Shown here: in pieces, positions 26,086-34,637 of the stretch | How positions within the stretch are numbered: position 1 is the stretch's first letter | Layout: each line of letters begins with the position of its first letter | Assembly: GCA_034437655.1 (NCBI GenBank) | Contig: DAOTTU010000069.1 | Span: forward strand, 4,799 to 68,798 | Source of the DNA: J027 sp034437655 | GTDB taxonomy: Bacteria; Chloroflexota; Anaerolineae; Aggregatilineales; J027 | Direction of reading: 5' to 3' | Length of the DNA: 64,000 nt | Translations under genes and position numbers: made by a program | Notes under the pieces: model-generated | What the model was told of the DNA's origin: nothing | Database searches by the model: none | Seen by the model: the letters and a program-made list of their open reading frames with translations, nothing else

Positions 26086-26847
26086 TCAGATGTCGTAAAC
26101 ATTATAATCAGCAGCCAATTCTATCGGACCGTCAAAAAAGTGACGTGCTTCGTTAATTAATGGTGTCGGGTCACGTTCCCAAACTTCATAATGCACCAGC
26201 ACTAGGCGCTTGCACCGGGCGTTCGCGGCGATTTGGCCCGCTTCGGCAGCGCTTGAGTGGCCATCAGGGTCATGGCCGGTGGCTTCGTGGATGAGCATGT
26301 CAGCACCTTCGGCCAGACGTTCAATATTCGGCACTGGTGCGGTATCACACGAATAACCAATGATTTTGCCAGCGTCTTTGCTTTCAATACGTAAGCCAAT
26401 GGTTGGGATTCCATAATGCTTGACGGGCCATGAGAAGATGCGGAAATCCTCATTTTCTAGCACAATTTGAGACTCTTGTGGTAGCACCCGATGAAACGCA
26501 ACCGGAAAGAATTGCGGCCAATCATCCCACGAAAAAGCAGACATCATGTCTTCGGTCCGTAGCAGGCAATGGTCCAACCCATGCACACGCAGCGGTTGCC
26601 GACGCCCCAACAACCACATGTGCATCAGCAACATTGGTACACCATAAACATGATCGGGGTGAAAGTGTGTCAAGATCATGTCGGTCACTTGATTGTGGTT
26701 AATGCCAAACCGACGTAATTTAACCATTGGGTTCGACCCACAATCAATCAAGACCGCGCTATGCTTGCCCTGTAAAACCAGATGTGTGTTGTCGTGGTCA
26801 GCATCTGAAACTGCTGCTGCTGCCCCAAGGATTATCAAACGTGCCAT
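26086..26847 (-). CDS. MBL-fold metallo-hydrolase (RNase Z-like)
   Basis: A 253-residue beta-lactamase-fold hydrolase. The metal site is visible as THFHPDHVYG (HxHxDH, about residues 60-69), later His and Asp ligands in SCDTAP, and GHSSAAEAGQIA, followed by LVLVHYEVWERD. The order and spacing resemble the tRNase Z/PhnP branch, but the flexible arm of RNase Z is not obvious, so phosphodiesterase or tRNase activity stays open. It shares an operon with the ABC-2/SpoIIM exporter (15-bp gap). Confidence 0.82.
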   Translation of the reverse strand: MARLIILGAAAAVSDADHDNTHLVLQGKHSAVLIDCGSNPMVKLRRFGINHNQVTDMILTHFHPDHVYGVPMLLMHMWLLGRRQPLRVHGLDHCLLRTEDMMSAFSWDDWPQFFPVAFHRVLPQESQIVLENEDFRIFSWPVKHYGIPTIGLRIESKDAGKIIGYSCDTAPVPNIERLAEGADMLIHEATGHDPDGHSSAAEAGQIAANARCKRLVLVHYEVWERDPTPLINEARHFFDGPIELAADYNVYDI

Positions 26848-26862
26848 GTGTTCCTGCTTATA

Positions 26863-28656
26863 CTAGAACCCAATTTCAAGTGCCATTTCCACCATACGTG
26901 GTGTCACCATCACTTCTAGTGTAGCAGCAATTATCAGCAAAGGCACAACGATTGCAAAATACAACTTGAATGCATCCCCAACAGCCCGCAACCACACTTC
27001 ACCAACGGTCAGCTTCTTCATTTCACCTGTGATCGAACTGGCGGCATGCAGAATTAATGCGCCTGCAATCAGTATAGCGGGGACTTCAACAATACCATGA
27101 GGAATAATCGCCATGATAAAGGGCACAACGCTAATCCCGTTGAGCGCGATGTTGCCAAAAACATATCCTAGAATCCCAAACGGAAGCATGACCAACAGCG
27201 TTGAGAGTACGCCAAAAGTAAACATTCCCAGCACAAAAGCCACTGCCAACACGCGCAGGTTTTGTGTCAACGCCAACCCGATGACAGCAGGGTCACTTGC
27301 AGCGCTTTCCCAGAGATCACGCAGGTTGTTCAATAAGGCTTCATCACTATAGTTCCAGGGTGGGCTTGCGGCTGTTGCTTCGACACCGCTCGCACTGCCC
27401 AGGGTACTATCCCACGCAGCGAACAGGTCAATGGTCGTAACGTCTCCGCCAGTATCCTCGGGGGGGGGTTGCACAGTGTAGGGTACAGCAGACTCGGTAA
27501 AAAGTCGTGTTTCAATGGCCGTGTCAAAAGCAGCAATCGGATCAGGGCTGGTATCAGGTGGCTGACGGTCAAGCGGCAATGTGTAAGCTGAGGCTGAATA
27601 CCACCCCCCGATAAATGCCGCCAGCAACGCAATACTGATCGTGGCCATCGAAGATCGCAACCTACCAAAGACAGGGAATACAGACCGTCGATACCAGTGC
27701 AACGGTCCATTTAGTGCAGGCAAAGGTTCTCCACGATTTTCGTGGGCATCACGTTCTTCATGCGTAATACCACGCACTTGATCCCAGAAGACACGCCCGG
27801 CCCACTTCAAGTCCAATGCATCAACTGCACGCCCAAGCAGTTCTTCACGGTTAAAGATTCGTGCCCCAGTCCGCACCAACAGCACAATGACAATCATCAG
27901 CCCAAAACAGATCCACCACAGTACGAAACGCCGATCAGGTTGTACCATCAGCAGGCTCTCAATGATGATCAGAATCGACATCGGCAAAATGATCACACTG
28001 GCCAGCAGATTGGCTGCACGAGTTGAAGTTGTCTGGCTTGAAATCACGACTGCACCGGTAACCATCACAATCGCTTGTACGGTAGTCAGGGTCAGGATCA
28101 TCAGGACAAGAATCGGGTCTGGCCGCCATTGTTGGGCACCAATGATCAACCCACCAATATAAATTGAAATCCCGAGGTAGGCTGCCATCAGAGGTGGCAA
28201 GGTTGCGGCCAGCACTTTACCTGCATAAAGCTCGGTGTTGGTCAGTGGTGTAGACAGGAGCGGTTCAAGGCTACGGCGTTCTTTTTCACCCACGAATGTT
28301 TCGAGCGCGATGACCAATGAAATACTAACGGGGAAAAAGCCAACGATCATTGGCATGAGCGGCAAAAATGCCTCCGTTATTTCCCGGCCGTCGGCACCAT
28401 AATCCTCAAACAGATTGATAAATGCTGCACTGGCAATGTTCGCCAATGCCGGAAAACACAATGTCAGGATCACAATCGGTGCCATAATGCGCCAGTCTCG
28501 GAAACTGTCACGCACTTCGCGCCGGGTGATGACCATCGCATTCTGGAAGGATTGCCACAGGGTTGCTTTATCGCCAAAGCCAACAGCTTCTTGTTGCAAA
28601 TTACTTTCAGAGGCGTTCGCGGGGGGTTGCGGTTGGGTTTTGCTGATGGTACTCAT
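26863..28656 (-). CDS. ABC-2 permease fused to a SpoIIM-like membrane domain
   Basis: A 597-residue membrane protein in two parts. Residues about 35-265 match ABC-2/NatB-type permeases: VITRREVRDSFRDWRI, then ETFVGEKERRSLEPLLSTPLTNTELYAGKVLA. Residues about 430-597 match stage II sporulation protein M: TQNLRVLAVAFVLGMFTFGVLSTLL and IPHGIVEVPAILIAGALILH, the conserved PHG-E-A-I-A-G pattern. Between them is a TM helix and an extracytoplasmic linker. SpoIIM in Bacillus acts with SpoIID/P in septal wall removal; stand-alone SpoIIM domains often accompany ABC exporters. Here both are one chain, coupled by ATGA overlap to its ATPase. Substrate unknown. Confidence 0.82.
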   Translation of the reverse strand: MSTISKTQPQPPANASESNLQQEAVGFGDKATLWQSFQNAMVITRREVRDSFRDWRIMAPIVILTLCFPALANIASAAFINLFEDYGADGREITEAFLPLMPMIVGFFPVSISLVIALETFVGEKERRSLEPLLSTPLTNTELYAGKVLAATLPPLMAAYLGISIYIGGLIIGAQQWRPDPILVLMILTLTTVQAIVMVTGAVVISSQTTSTRAANLLASVIILPMSILIIIESLLMVQPDRRFVLWWICFGLMIVIVLLVRTGARIFNREELLGRAVDALDLKWAGRVFWDQVRGITHEERDAHENRGEPLPALNGPLHWYRRSVFPVFGRLRSSMATISIALLAAFIGGWYSASAYTLPLDRQPPDTSPDPIAAFDTAIETRLFTESAVPYTVQPPPEDTGGDVTTIDLFAAWDSTLGSASGVEATAASPPWNYSDEALLNNLRDLWESAASDPAVIGLALTQNLRVLAVAFVLGMFTFGVLSTLLVMLPFGILGYVFGNIALNGISVVPFIMAIIPHGIVEVPAILIAGALILHAASSITGEMKKLTVGEVWLRAVGDAFKLYFAIVVPLLIIAATLEVMVTPRMVEMALEIGF

Positions 28657-29591
28657 TGTGTTTCAACCTGTCCTTTTTCGTCTTCTTCTACGATGTTGAG
28701 GTAGATTTCCTCAAGCGTTTTCGAAACACGACTGAGCGTCAGCACATCCACCCCGGATTCCATCAAATGACGGAGTACACGCGGATTGGTCGTCGCAGGG
28801 TCAGGTGCTTCGTACAAAATACGCCGTTCCTCTGCATCTTTTATCGTCACCACCTCCCCTAGCGCGGCTGTCATACCATTAAGGGGCTGCACCGTGCGGA
28901 GTTCCATCAAGGGTGGACCGATGAAGCGCGTCGAGAGCGTATCAATCGTGCCCTGTGCAATCAAGCGACCATGACGGATCACTCCAATAGTGTCAGACAG
29001 TTCCTGTGCTTCGGTCAAATTATGTGTGGTGAGGATAATCGTACGGCGGTCGCGGCGCAGTTCCATAATCGCGTCACGTACCAAACGGGCACTTTGCGGG
29101 TCCATCGCGCTGGTCGGTTCGTCAAGCAGCAACACTGGTGGGTCATGCAACAACGCACGCACCAATGCTAGCTTTTGTTTCATCCCTTTGGAATATTCGC
29201 TGACTCGTTTATCGAGGGCGTTTCCCAGTCCGAAACGTTCCATCAGTTGCAATGCACGTTTCTGCCGCCCGTCTGACGATAAACGGTAGATACGCCCGAA
29301 GAAGTCGAGATATTCTAGCCCACGCATCCGTTCATAGAGCCCATGCTGCTCAGTGAGTACACCGACACTGGCACGCACTAATGCTGGTTGCGCGACGACA
29401 TCATAGCCGGCCACACGCGCAGTCCCCGCACTGGGGGCTAAAATAGAGGTCAGCATTCGAATCGTCGTGGTTTTCCCGGCACCGTTCGGCCCCAGGATAG
29501 CAAGCACCTTACCCGGGTCTACAGTGAACGTGATTTTATCAACTGCAAGGAAGTTTCCGAAGTACTTGGTGAGGCCTTCTGCTTCAATCAT
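28653..29591 (-). CDS. ABC transporter ATP-binding protein (NatA/CcmA type)
   Basis: A 312-residue ATPase of the ABC-2 exporter class: Walker A LGPNGAGKTT, Q-loop VLTEQHGLYERM, signature VSEYSKGMKQKLALVRALLHDP, Walker B VLLLDEPTSAMDP, H-loop ILTTHNLTEAQEL. The C-terminal region of about 90 residues is the usual accessory domain of DrrA/NatA-like ATPases. It is the partner of the downstream ABC-2/SpoIIM fusion by the ATGA overlap at 28653-28656. Probably exports an envelope component, ion or drug-like molecule; the substrate cannot be named. Confidence 0.9.
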   Translation of the reverse strand: MIEAEGLTKYFGNFLAVDKITFTVDPGKVLAILGPNGAGKTTTIRMLTSILAPSAGTARVAGYDVVAQPALVRASVGVLTEQHGLYERMRGLEYLDFFGRIYRLSSDGRQKRALQLMERFGLGNALDKRVSEYSKGMKQKLALVRALLHDPPVLLLDEPTSAMDPQSARLVRDAIMELRRDRRTIILTTHNLTEAQELSDTIGVIRHGRLIAQGTIDTLSTRFIGPPLMELRTVQPLNGMTAALGEVVTIKDAEERRILYEAPDPATTNPRVLRHLMESGVDVLTLSRVSKTLEEIYLNIVEEDEKGQVETQ

Positions 29592-29676
29592 GCAAATTCC
29601 TTCGATCAGTGAACATTTAGCGTATCGCCACTGGTTCTTATTCTACGAAAAAACGTCCGTGAAGAATCTACAAATC

Positions 29677-30498
29677 TTAACGACGGTGCGTCCATGCGTC
29701 ATCACAGTAGACGGTATTGACCAGTTCATCGGCATGCTGCTGTTCTTCCGCCGACAGTTCGTCTGCTGTGAATTGGATATTGAACGTCTGCTGAAAGCCC
29801 TGCACGACCAGCGGTGCTATCGCGTCCCAGTGCAAGCATTTACCGAGAACAGCTTCGAATGTGGTGGCGCGTTTTTGAACACGCTGACGGGCAGCGCGGC
29901 GTGCCATTTCATCTTCAAAAGCCAGAACCTCTATAATACGCGCAATATCACCATACAAAGGTAATGTACCATGCTGAAGCACCGCATCCCCACGCCTTAC
30001 CTGCGCGCTCCCGATGAGCTTTTTACCCTGCGCAGTAATCTCATAGTCAGAAGGCATTTCGAAGCAAACCGGACCAGTGATTGACGACCGCTGTTCGGTC
30101 GGTGTGGCGGCCAGTTGTTGAGACAGGTGTGCATCTGTGAGTTCTAGCGCAGCCAGTAGTGCCCGGCTCAACCGTCGATAGCTCTGTACAATGCCACCGG
30201 CTACCAGCGGATCGTCTTTGGGGAGCGCAACGCTGTACGTTAGTTCATCGGTGTGTAAAATGGCTTTGCCGCCGGTTGGACGACGCACGAGGTGCCAGCC
30301 ATAAGCTGTGAGACGTTTGGTATCTACATCATGCATTGGTTGATTGTAGCCCAACGATAAGCAGGGTGGCTCCCACGCATACAGGCGCAGGGTTGGCGGT
30401 GCCAGGCCGTTGCCAACCGCCGCCATGATAGCATGGTCAACAGCCATGTTGGTTGCACCAGAAAAAGCCCCATCAACGAGAAGTCGCCAGTTCAGCAT
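29677..30498 (-). CDS. lipM: octanoyltransferase LipM-like (lipoate-protein ligase A family)
   Basis: Transfers octanoate from ACP to GcvH or lipoyl domains, first step of lipoate synthesis. The 273-residue protein has the family blocks PTLRLYAWEPPCLSLGYNQ, RRPTGGKAILH and ELTYSVALP, and GPVCFEMPSDYEITAQGKKLIGSAQVRR. The Cys in PVCFEMPSDYE sits where the catalytic Cys of B. subtilis LipM lies, and the lysine of QGKKLIGSAQ matches the ligand-binding Lys; both favour LipM over LplA. The ATG at 30498 is chosen over one four codons upstream. Lipoyl synthase is not in the window. Confidence 0.82.
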   Translation of the reverse strand: MLNWRLLVDGAFSGATNMAVDHAIMAAVGNGLAPPTLRLYAWEPPCLSLGYNQPMHDVDTKRLTAYGWHLVRRPTGGKAILHTDELTYSVALPKDDPLVAGGIVQSYRRLSRALLAALELTDAHLSQQLAATPTEQRSSITGPVCFEMPSDYEITAQGKKLIGSAQVRRGDAVLQHGTLPLYGDIARIIEVLAFEDEMARRAARQRVQKRATTFEAVLGKCLHWDAIAPLVVQGFQQTFNIQFTADELSAEEQQHADELVNTVYCDDAWTHRR

Positions 30499-30774
30499 AT
30501 GCGCTATCATAAAGTCCTGTTAATATCAAATCCATGTTTATTTTAGGCTTTTTTGGTTAAATGCATATGAGATGAGGCTGGCTACCATTTTTGCATGATA
30601 ATTCAATTTACTAACTATCGCTGGTGGACTGGCTTTACGGGTAGATGACGTTGATACTGCCAGGCGGGTGGAGTACAAATTTACTACTGAATGTTCTATT
30701 GCAAGCAAAGATCACACCAGCAAACGCAAGCGCCAGTATGGCTGTTCACGCTATAGGGAGACAAACACCAAACA

Positions 30775-31215
30775 ATGGATATTTTTGGCATCGGCACCGC
30801 AGAAATTCTGGTTATTGTACTGCTTACATTAATTGTCGCCGGCCCCAAGCGCAGCGTAGAATGGGCACGCCAAGCTGGCGTGTGGATAGGGCAACTGCGT
30901 GACCTGTGGCAACGGATGATGGAAGACTTACGCAACGAAGTTGGTGATGATGCGGATGAAATTCTGCGGACAGCCGACGAGTTTCGGCAAACAGCCACCG
31001 ACTTTCGGCAGCAAACCTCGGTACGCAATCTTGCCGGGCGGGCACTGAACATGGCAGAAAGCAGCAAACCCAAACGTACAAAACCTACAGCATCAAATGC
31101 AGCCGCCAATGGCTCAGCCAGCAACGACACATCTCGCTACAACGCCTGGACAAAGCCTACTACCCCTTCCGAAGACGATACCACCGCGCCCGACAACGCA
31201 CCCAGCGACGACTAG
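30775..31215 (+). CDS. TatA/TatB-family twin-arginine translocase subunit
   Basis: A 146-residue protein with the TatA/B architecture: a short N-terminus, a TM helix MDIFGIGTAEILVIVLLTLIV (residues 1-21), the hinge AGPKRSVEWAR and a long amphipathic helix (to about 90), then a polar tail rich in Asn, Ser and Thr. The length and the ALGPxx-like hinge are closer to TatB than to the short TatA. TatC is not in the window. It converges on nadE, overlapping its stop by four bases. Confidence 0.82.
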   Translation: MDIFGIGTAEILVIVLLTLIVAGPKRSVEWARQAGVWIGQLRDLWQRMMEDLRNEVGDDADEILRTADEFRQTATDFRQQTSVRNLAGRALNMAESSKPKRTKPTASNAAANGSASNDTSRYNAWTKPTTPSEDDTTAPDNAPSDD

Positions 31216-32090
31216 CCCCCTGACCAATCACGAATGTATAAGAAATCACTCCCAACTGTGCGGCGGCTGAGCTTGGCAATGTTGGGTTGTGTGCGCTTGT
31301 AGTGATTGCGGCGTACACGTTTGTAAATATGGTCTACGAAGTCACGTTCAAAACCTGCATCTACAACCGCGTCAATTGAATAGCGCTCATCAATTAACAA
31401 ATATAGCACCTGGTCGGCAGTATCATAGCTGTAACCAAGCTCGTCCTCATCCGTTTGACCGACCCACAGGTCCGCTGACGGGGGCTTACTGATGATACGT
31501 TCAGGAACGTCAAGCGCGGCTGCTAGTTGCCGTACCTGGCATTTGTACAGGTCCCCAATAGGTTGAGCCGCAGCGGCACTATCACCATACACTGTGCTGT
31601 AGCCCAACAGCGTTTCGGTTTTATTGCTGGTGCCAAGTACAAGTGCGTTGAAGGCAGCAGACTGGTCATAGAGGACAATCATTCGTTGCCGCGCCATAAT
31701 ATTCCCACGACGCATGTTATCCATTTCCGGGAAGCGCTCAAACAGTGGTTCAACCATTGGCGTGATTTCGACAGTTTCATGCGGTATGCCTAGATGCTGA
31801 ATTAGCGCATCAGCATCGGTCAGGCTATCTTCGTTCGACGTCCGGTATGGCATCCGCACCGCCAGTACATTTTCGGGACCCAGTGCGCGAGCCGCAATAG
31901 CTGTACTCAACGCCGAGTCTATACCACCACTCACCCCCACCACAGCCCGTTGAAACCCATTTGCATGAATTTCATGTTGCACAAAGCGCGTCAAAATCTG
32001 TTCAGCAAGGTCGGTGTTGATCGCTAAATGCGGCAAAATGTGTGTTGGAGCCTGCTTGAAATGTGTTGATTGTGCGCCGTTGATGCTCAT
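31212..32090 (-). CDS. nadE: NH3-dependent NAD+ synthetase
   Basis: Amidates deamido-NAD to NAD+ using ATP. The 292-residue protein lacks the N-terminal glutaminase domain, so it should use free ammonia. Visible are the PP-loop VVGVSGGIDSALS, NIMARQRMIVLYDQSA, LGTSNKTETLLGYSTVYGDSAAAAQPIGDLYKCQVRQLA and KPPSADLWVGQTDEDELG, all diagnostic. TAGGAAATTTGAC before the ATG at 32090 supports this start against an open frame that reaches 32144. Confidence 0.93.
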   Translation of the reverse strand: MSINGAQSTHFKQAPTHILPHLAINTDLAEQILTRFVQHEIHANGFQRAVVGVSGGIDSALSTAIAARALGPENVLAVRMPYRTSNEDSLTDADALIQHLGIPHETVEITPMVEPLFERFPEMDNMRRGNIMARQRMIVLYDQSAAFNALVLGTSNKTETLLGYSTVYGDSAAAAQPIGDLYKCQVRQLAAALDVPERIISKPPSADLWVGQTDEDELGYSYDTADQVLYLLIDERYSIDAVVDAGFERDFVDHIYKRVRRNHYKRTQPNIAKLSRRTVGSDFLYIRDWSGG

Positions 32091-32242
32091 GTCAAATTTC
32101 CTACCACTAGATGAGGCTGATGAGGGAGGGACTCGTTGTTGCAATGATGTTGCCCTTCATACCCCATCAGCATAACAAAAGAACGCCTTGCTGCACAGGC
32201 TCTGGGTAAGGATGTGAGCAATGTATCAGGCGAACCCGGGTT

Positions 32243-33307
32243 TTACTCACTGGCTTCTTCAGTGGCGACGGGTTCAGCGTCGTCGGTCACGTCATCACTG
32301 CTGGTGTCCTGTTCAGGGATGAACTCGTTTGTGTAGGCAGCGTCGAGATCATCAATTTCGCCGCGTAGCAGGTCTGCGTCCAGCAAAATAGCTTGAGTCG
32401 CTTCCCATGCATCGGGGTCAGTTTGCCCAATAATGTCAGCCTGCCACAATTCCACACTGTTAAGCAAAACCTGGCGCTGTGTTTCGAGTTGGTCATCTGG
32501 CAAATCGACATAATTTAGCGAGATATCGAAGGCGGTTTCGGGGTCTGCAACGGTGTCGGCAATACCCTGCACCAACGCATTGACCATCCCACGCACCAGT
32601 TCAGGATTGTTCTCGATGGTGGTTTCATTGGTGACAAGCCCATTCGCAACCAGATTGGCATAGTCTGCCACCGGGATAACACGTACGTCGTAGCATTGTG
32701 AGATTGTCAGCGGTTCATTGACAACATACACAGTCGCTGCGTCAAAGCGTTCGGCACACATGGCCTCGGGTGCGGAAAAGCCAATCGGCACCAACTGCAA
32801 GTCACGTTCTGTCAGGTCTGCACTTTCCAGCAGCGACAGAATGCCGATATAGCTTGCGCCTTGCAATGCGGGGATGCTCACGTTACGGCCGTCAAGGTCA
32901 GCCGGGGTTTCAATGTCAGAGTCAGCGGGCACAACTACACCAACGGGGAAACGGTTGTACCATTCCATGACGTAGACAAGCGGTTTTTCGACGCCCCGAC
33001 CGAGCAACACCTGCTCACCGCTGACAATACCAAATTGCAGGTCATTGAGCGCGATACGGTCAACGCCGCCGGCCTCATCAAAGCTATATTCAAACTCGAT
33101 ATTGATACCATTGTCGGCGAAGTAGTCGTTTTCAAGGGCAACATACATCGGCGCAAATTGGACACTGGGAATAAAGCTGAGAAATAGCGTCACATCGCGC
33201 AGGTCATCGTCCTGGGCGGTGGCGGTTGGCGTAGGCTGGGGAGCGACGCTCAGGATAGTAACCAGCAACAACAGGGCGACAATAGAGAGCGTTAGTGTTT
33301 TTTTCAT
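32243..33307 (-). CDS. ribY: NMT1/THI5-like substrate-binding protein of a flavin importer (RibY)
   Basis: A 354-residue exported protein: a signal peptide (KKTLTLSIVALLLLVTILS, cut near residue 30) and an NMT1/THI5-like fold, with FLSFIPSVQFAPMYVALENDYFADNGINIEFEY and DLQFGIVSGEQVLLGRGVEKPLVYV. The fold commonly binds thiamine precursors, but here the operon starts with an FMN riboswitch, which is the context of the RibXY riboflavin transporters predicted in Chloroflexi. So I read it as riboflavin-binding. An acidic Ser/Thr tail ends the protein. No lipobox Cys is seen. 41 bp downstream of ribX. Confidence 0.8.
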   Translation of the reverse strand: MKKTLTLSIVALLLLVTILSVAPQPTPTATAQDDDLRDVTLFLSFIPSVQFAPMYVALENDYFADNGINIEFEYSFDEAGGVDRIALNDLQFGIVSGEQVLLGRGVEKPLVYVMEWYNRFPVGVVVPADSDIETPADLDGRNVSIPALQGASYIGILSLLESADLTERDLQLVPIGFSAPEAMCAERFDAATVYVVNEPLTISQCYDVRVIPVADYANLVANGLVTNETTIENNPELVRGMVNALVQGIADTVADPETAFDISLNYVDLPDDQLETQRQVLLNSVELWQADIIGQTDPDAWEATQAILLDADLLRGEIDDLDAAYTNEFIPEQDTSSDDVTDDAEPVATEEASE

Positions 33308-33348
33308 TGGTAAAGATGTCCTTATGTGTGGATACAGGTAAATGACTG

Positions 33349-34194
33349 TTATTGACCTGCTCGTTTCCAGCGCAGCAGAAAATGCTCAACGATGGAAACA
33401 ATGGTGTACATGGTCAATGACATAGCTGTGAGGAGAATAACGCCGATAAATGTCTGCGCCGGGTCAGAGATGTTGCGGCCCCTGAAAACCAGAAAGCCAA
33501 GCCCTTCTGTGGCGCTGTAGAGTTCACCCACCGCCGCCCCAATAACGGAGAGCGTGACAGCAATCTTCAACCCACCGAGGATTTCTGGCATAGCGGAAGG
33601 GAGTTCCAGGTGCCAGAAGACCTGGAAAGGGTTCGCGCGGTTCGCCCGCATTAATTCGCGCAGTTGGGGCGACACATTGCGGATACCGACAATCGTAGAC
33701 ACCATCAACGGGAACCAGGTAATGAGTGCCGCGATGACAATCTTGCTGCGAATGTCGGGGCCAACCCAGATAATGATAATTGGCGCAATGGCAACGACAG
33801 GGATGGCTTGCAAAAAGATCAGGTAGGGGATCAATACATAGTTCAACAAACGGATGCGAGCAATGAAATAGCCCAGTACAAAGGCAAAAATCGCTGCAAA
33901 GAATAGCCCGTATAGAGCCTCACGCAGCGTAACTTCGAGGTGCCGTTGCAGGCTTCCGTCTGCCCACATTTCTTCGAAGCGCAACCATACCGTGTCAGGG
34001 TGCGGTAGCATAAACGCCGGGTAACGTCCAGATTCAGCAGCTTGCAACCATATCTGGTACATAGCATATGCAATCAGCGGTGCAATAGCCAACCGCCAGT
34101 CTAGCAGACGTAGCAGTTGCCGCCGCAGGTTATGTTTGCTAAACGCTGGACGAGTGACACTTTTGCGCTTGTCGGAAAGGTCTGTTGCTGACAT
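33349..34194 (-). CDS. ribX: ABC transporter permease of a flavin importer (RibX)
   Basis: A 281-residue inner-membrane permease of the BPD_transp_1 family with six TM helices and the EAA loop (ELMRANRANPFQVFWHLELPSAMPEILGGLKIAVTLSVIGAAVGELYSA). Its closest style is SsuC/ThiX-like permeases that pair with NMT1-type binding proteins. Control by the FMN riboswitch 160 bp upstream points to riboflavin. Ribosome site AGGGTAGGATCGC precedes the ATG. No ATPase gene follows; a shared one must come from elsewhere. Confidence 0.85.
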   Translation of the reverse strand: MSATDLSDKRKSVTRPAFSKHNLRRQLLRLLDWRLAIAPLIAYAMYQIWLQAAESGRYPAFMLPHPDTVWLRFEEMWADGSLQRHLEVTLREALYGLFFAAIFAFVLGYFIARIRLLNYVLIPYLIFLQAIPVVAIAPIIIIWVGPDIRSKIVIAALITWFPLMVSTIVGIRNVSPQLRELMRANRANPFQVFWHLELPSAMPEILGGLKIAVTLSVIGAAVGELYSATEGLGFLVFRGRNISDPAQTFIGVILLTAMSLTMYTIVSIVEHFLLRWKRAGQ

Positions 34195-34353
34195 GCGATC
34201 CTACCCTGTAAGTTGATGCAGGCTGATCATTGGGGCAGGAAAACAAATACGAGGCGTACGGAACCACAACAAACAAGTGCCGAAACACGCAAAATCGCCA
34301 TAACTGGCAACATACGTACACTGTTTATTGTGATGTAGCCTTGCGTACAAACG

Positions 34354-34498
34354 ATACTTCTCCCATCCGGACTGTTACCGTCGGCCCTGGAATCTCACCG
34401 GGTCCACCGCTGACTGTTGGCACAATCAGACGGGTCACGGGCTAAGAGGTGACCCTCTATTACCGTCGGTCGGGAATTACACCCTGCCCCGAAGATCG
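34354..34498 (-). promoter_or_regulatory. FMN riboswitch (RFN element)
   Basis: Read on the minus strand this matches the RFN consensus in order: GATCTTCGGGGCAGGGTG at the 5' side, TTCCCGACCGACGGTA, GCCCGTGACCC, GTGGACCCGGTGAGATTCC, GGGCCGACGGTAACAGTC and closing CGGATGGGAGAAG. The P1 arms (GATCTTC and GAAG-ATC-like end) pair with one extra base. FMN binding normally shuts off the downstream gene. The 160 nt between it and ribX show no clear intrinsic terminator, so control at translation initiation is likely but not proven. Confidence 0.95.
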
Positions 34499-34524
34499 TT
34501 GCATTTTTCTCAATCTATATTTAG

Positions 34525-34553
34525 ATTATACTGATCTGTAATGTGGATGTCAA
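34525..34553 (-). promoter_or_regulatory. perfect sigma70 promoter of the ribXY operon
   Basis: On the minus strand TTGACA (34553-34548), a 17-bp spacer and TATAAT (34530-34525): exact consensus in both boxes and spacing. The predicted transcript begins about 20 nt before the FMN aptamer, as expected for riboswitch control of a strong promoter. Confidence 0.88.
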
Positions 34554-34561
34554 AAGCAATC

Positions 34562-34591
34562 TTCGCGACGATGCTTATTGTGCTGTATAAT
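34562..34591 (+). promoter_or_regulatory. putative promoter of the pseudo-receiver/Roadblock gene
   Basis: TTCGCG (34562-34567) with an 18-bp spacer and a perfect TATAAT (34586-34591), 46 bp before the ATG at 34638 and divergent from the riboswitch promoter. The -35 box is weak. Confidence 0.45.
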
Positions 34592-34637
34592 AAACCATGG
34601 TTTGGAAACGCGAATAATAATTGGGTGAAAACGTCTC

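Noticed and set aside
34139..34321. 60-codon ORF in the leader between the FMN riboswitch and ribX
   Set aside because: It overlaps the ribX start and has no ribosome site; leader-peptide function has no support.
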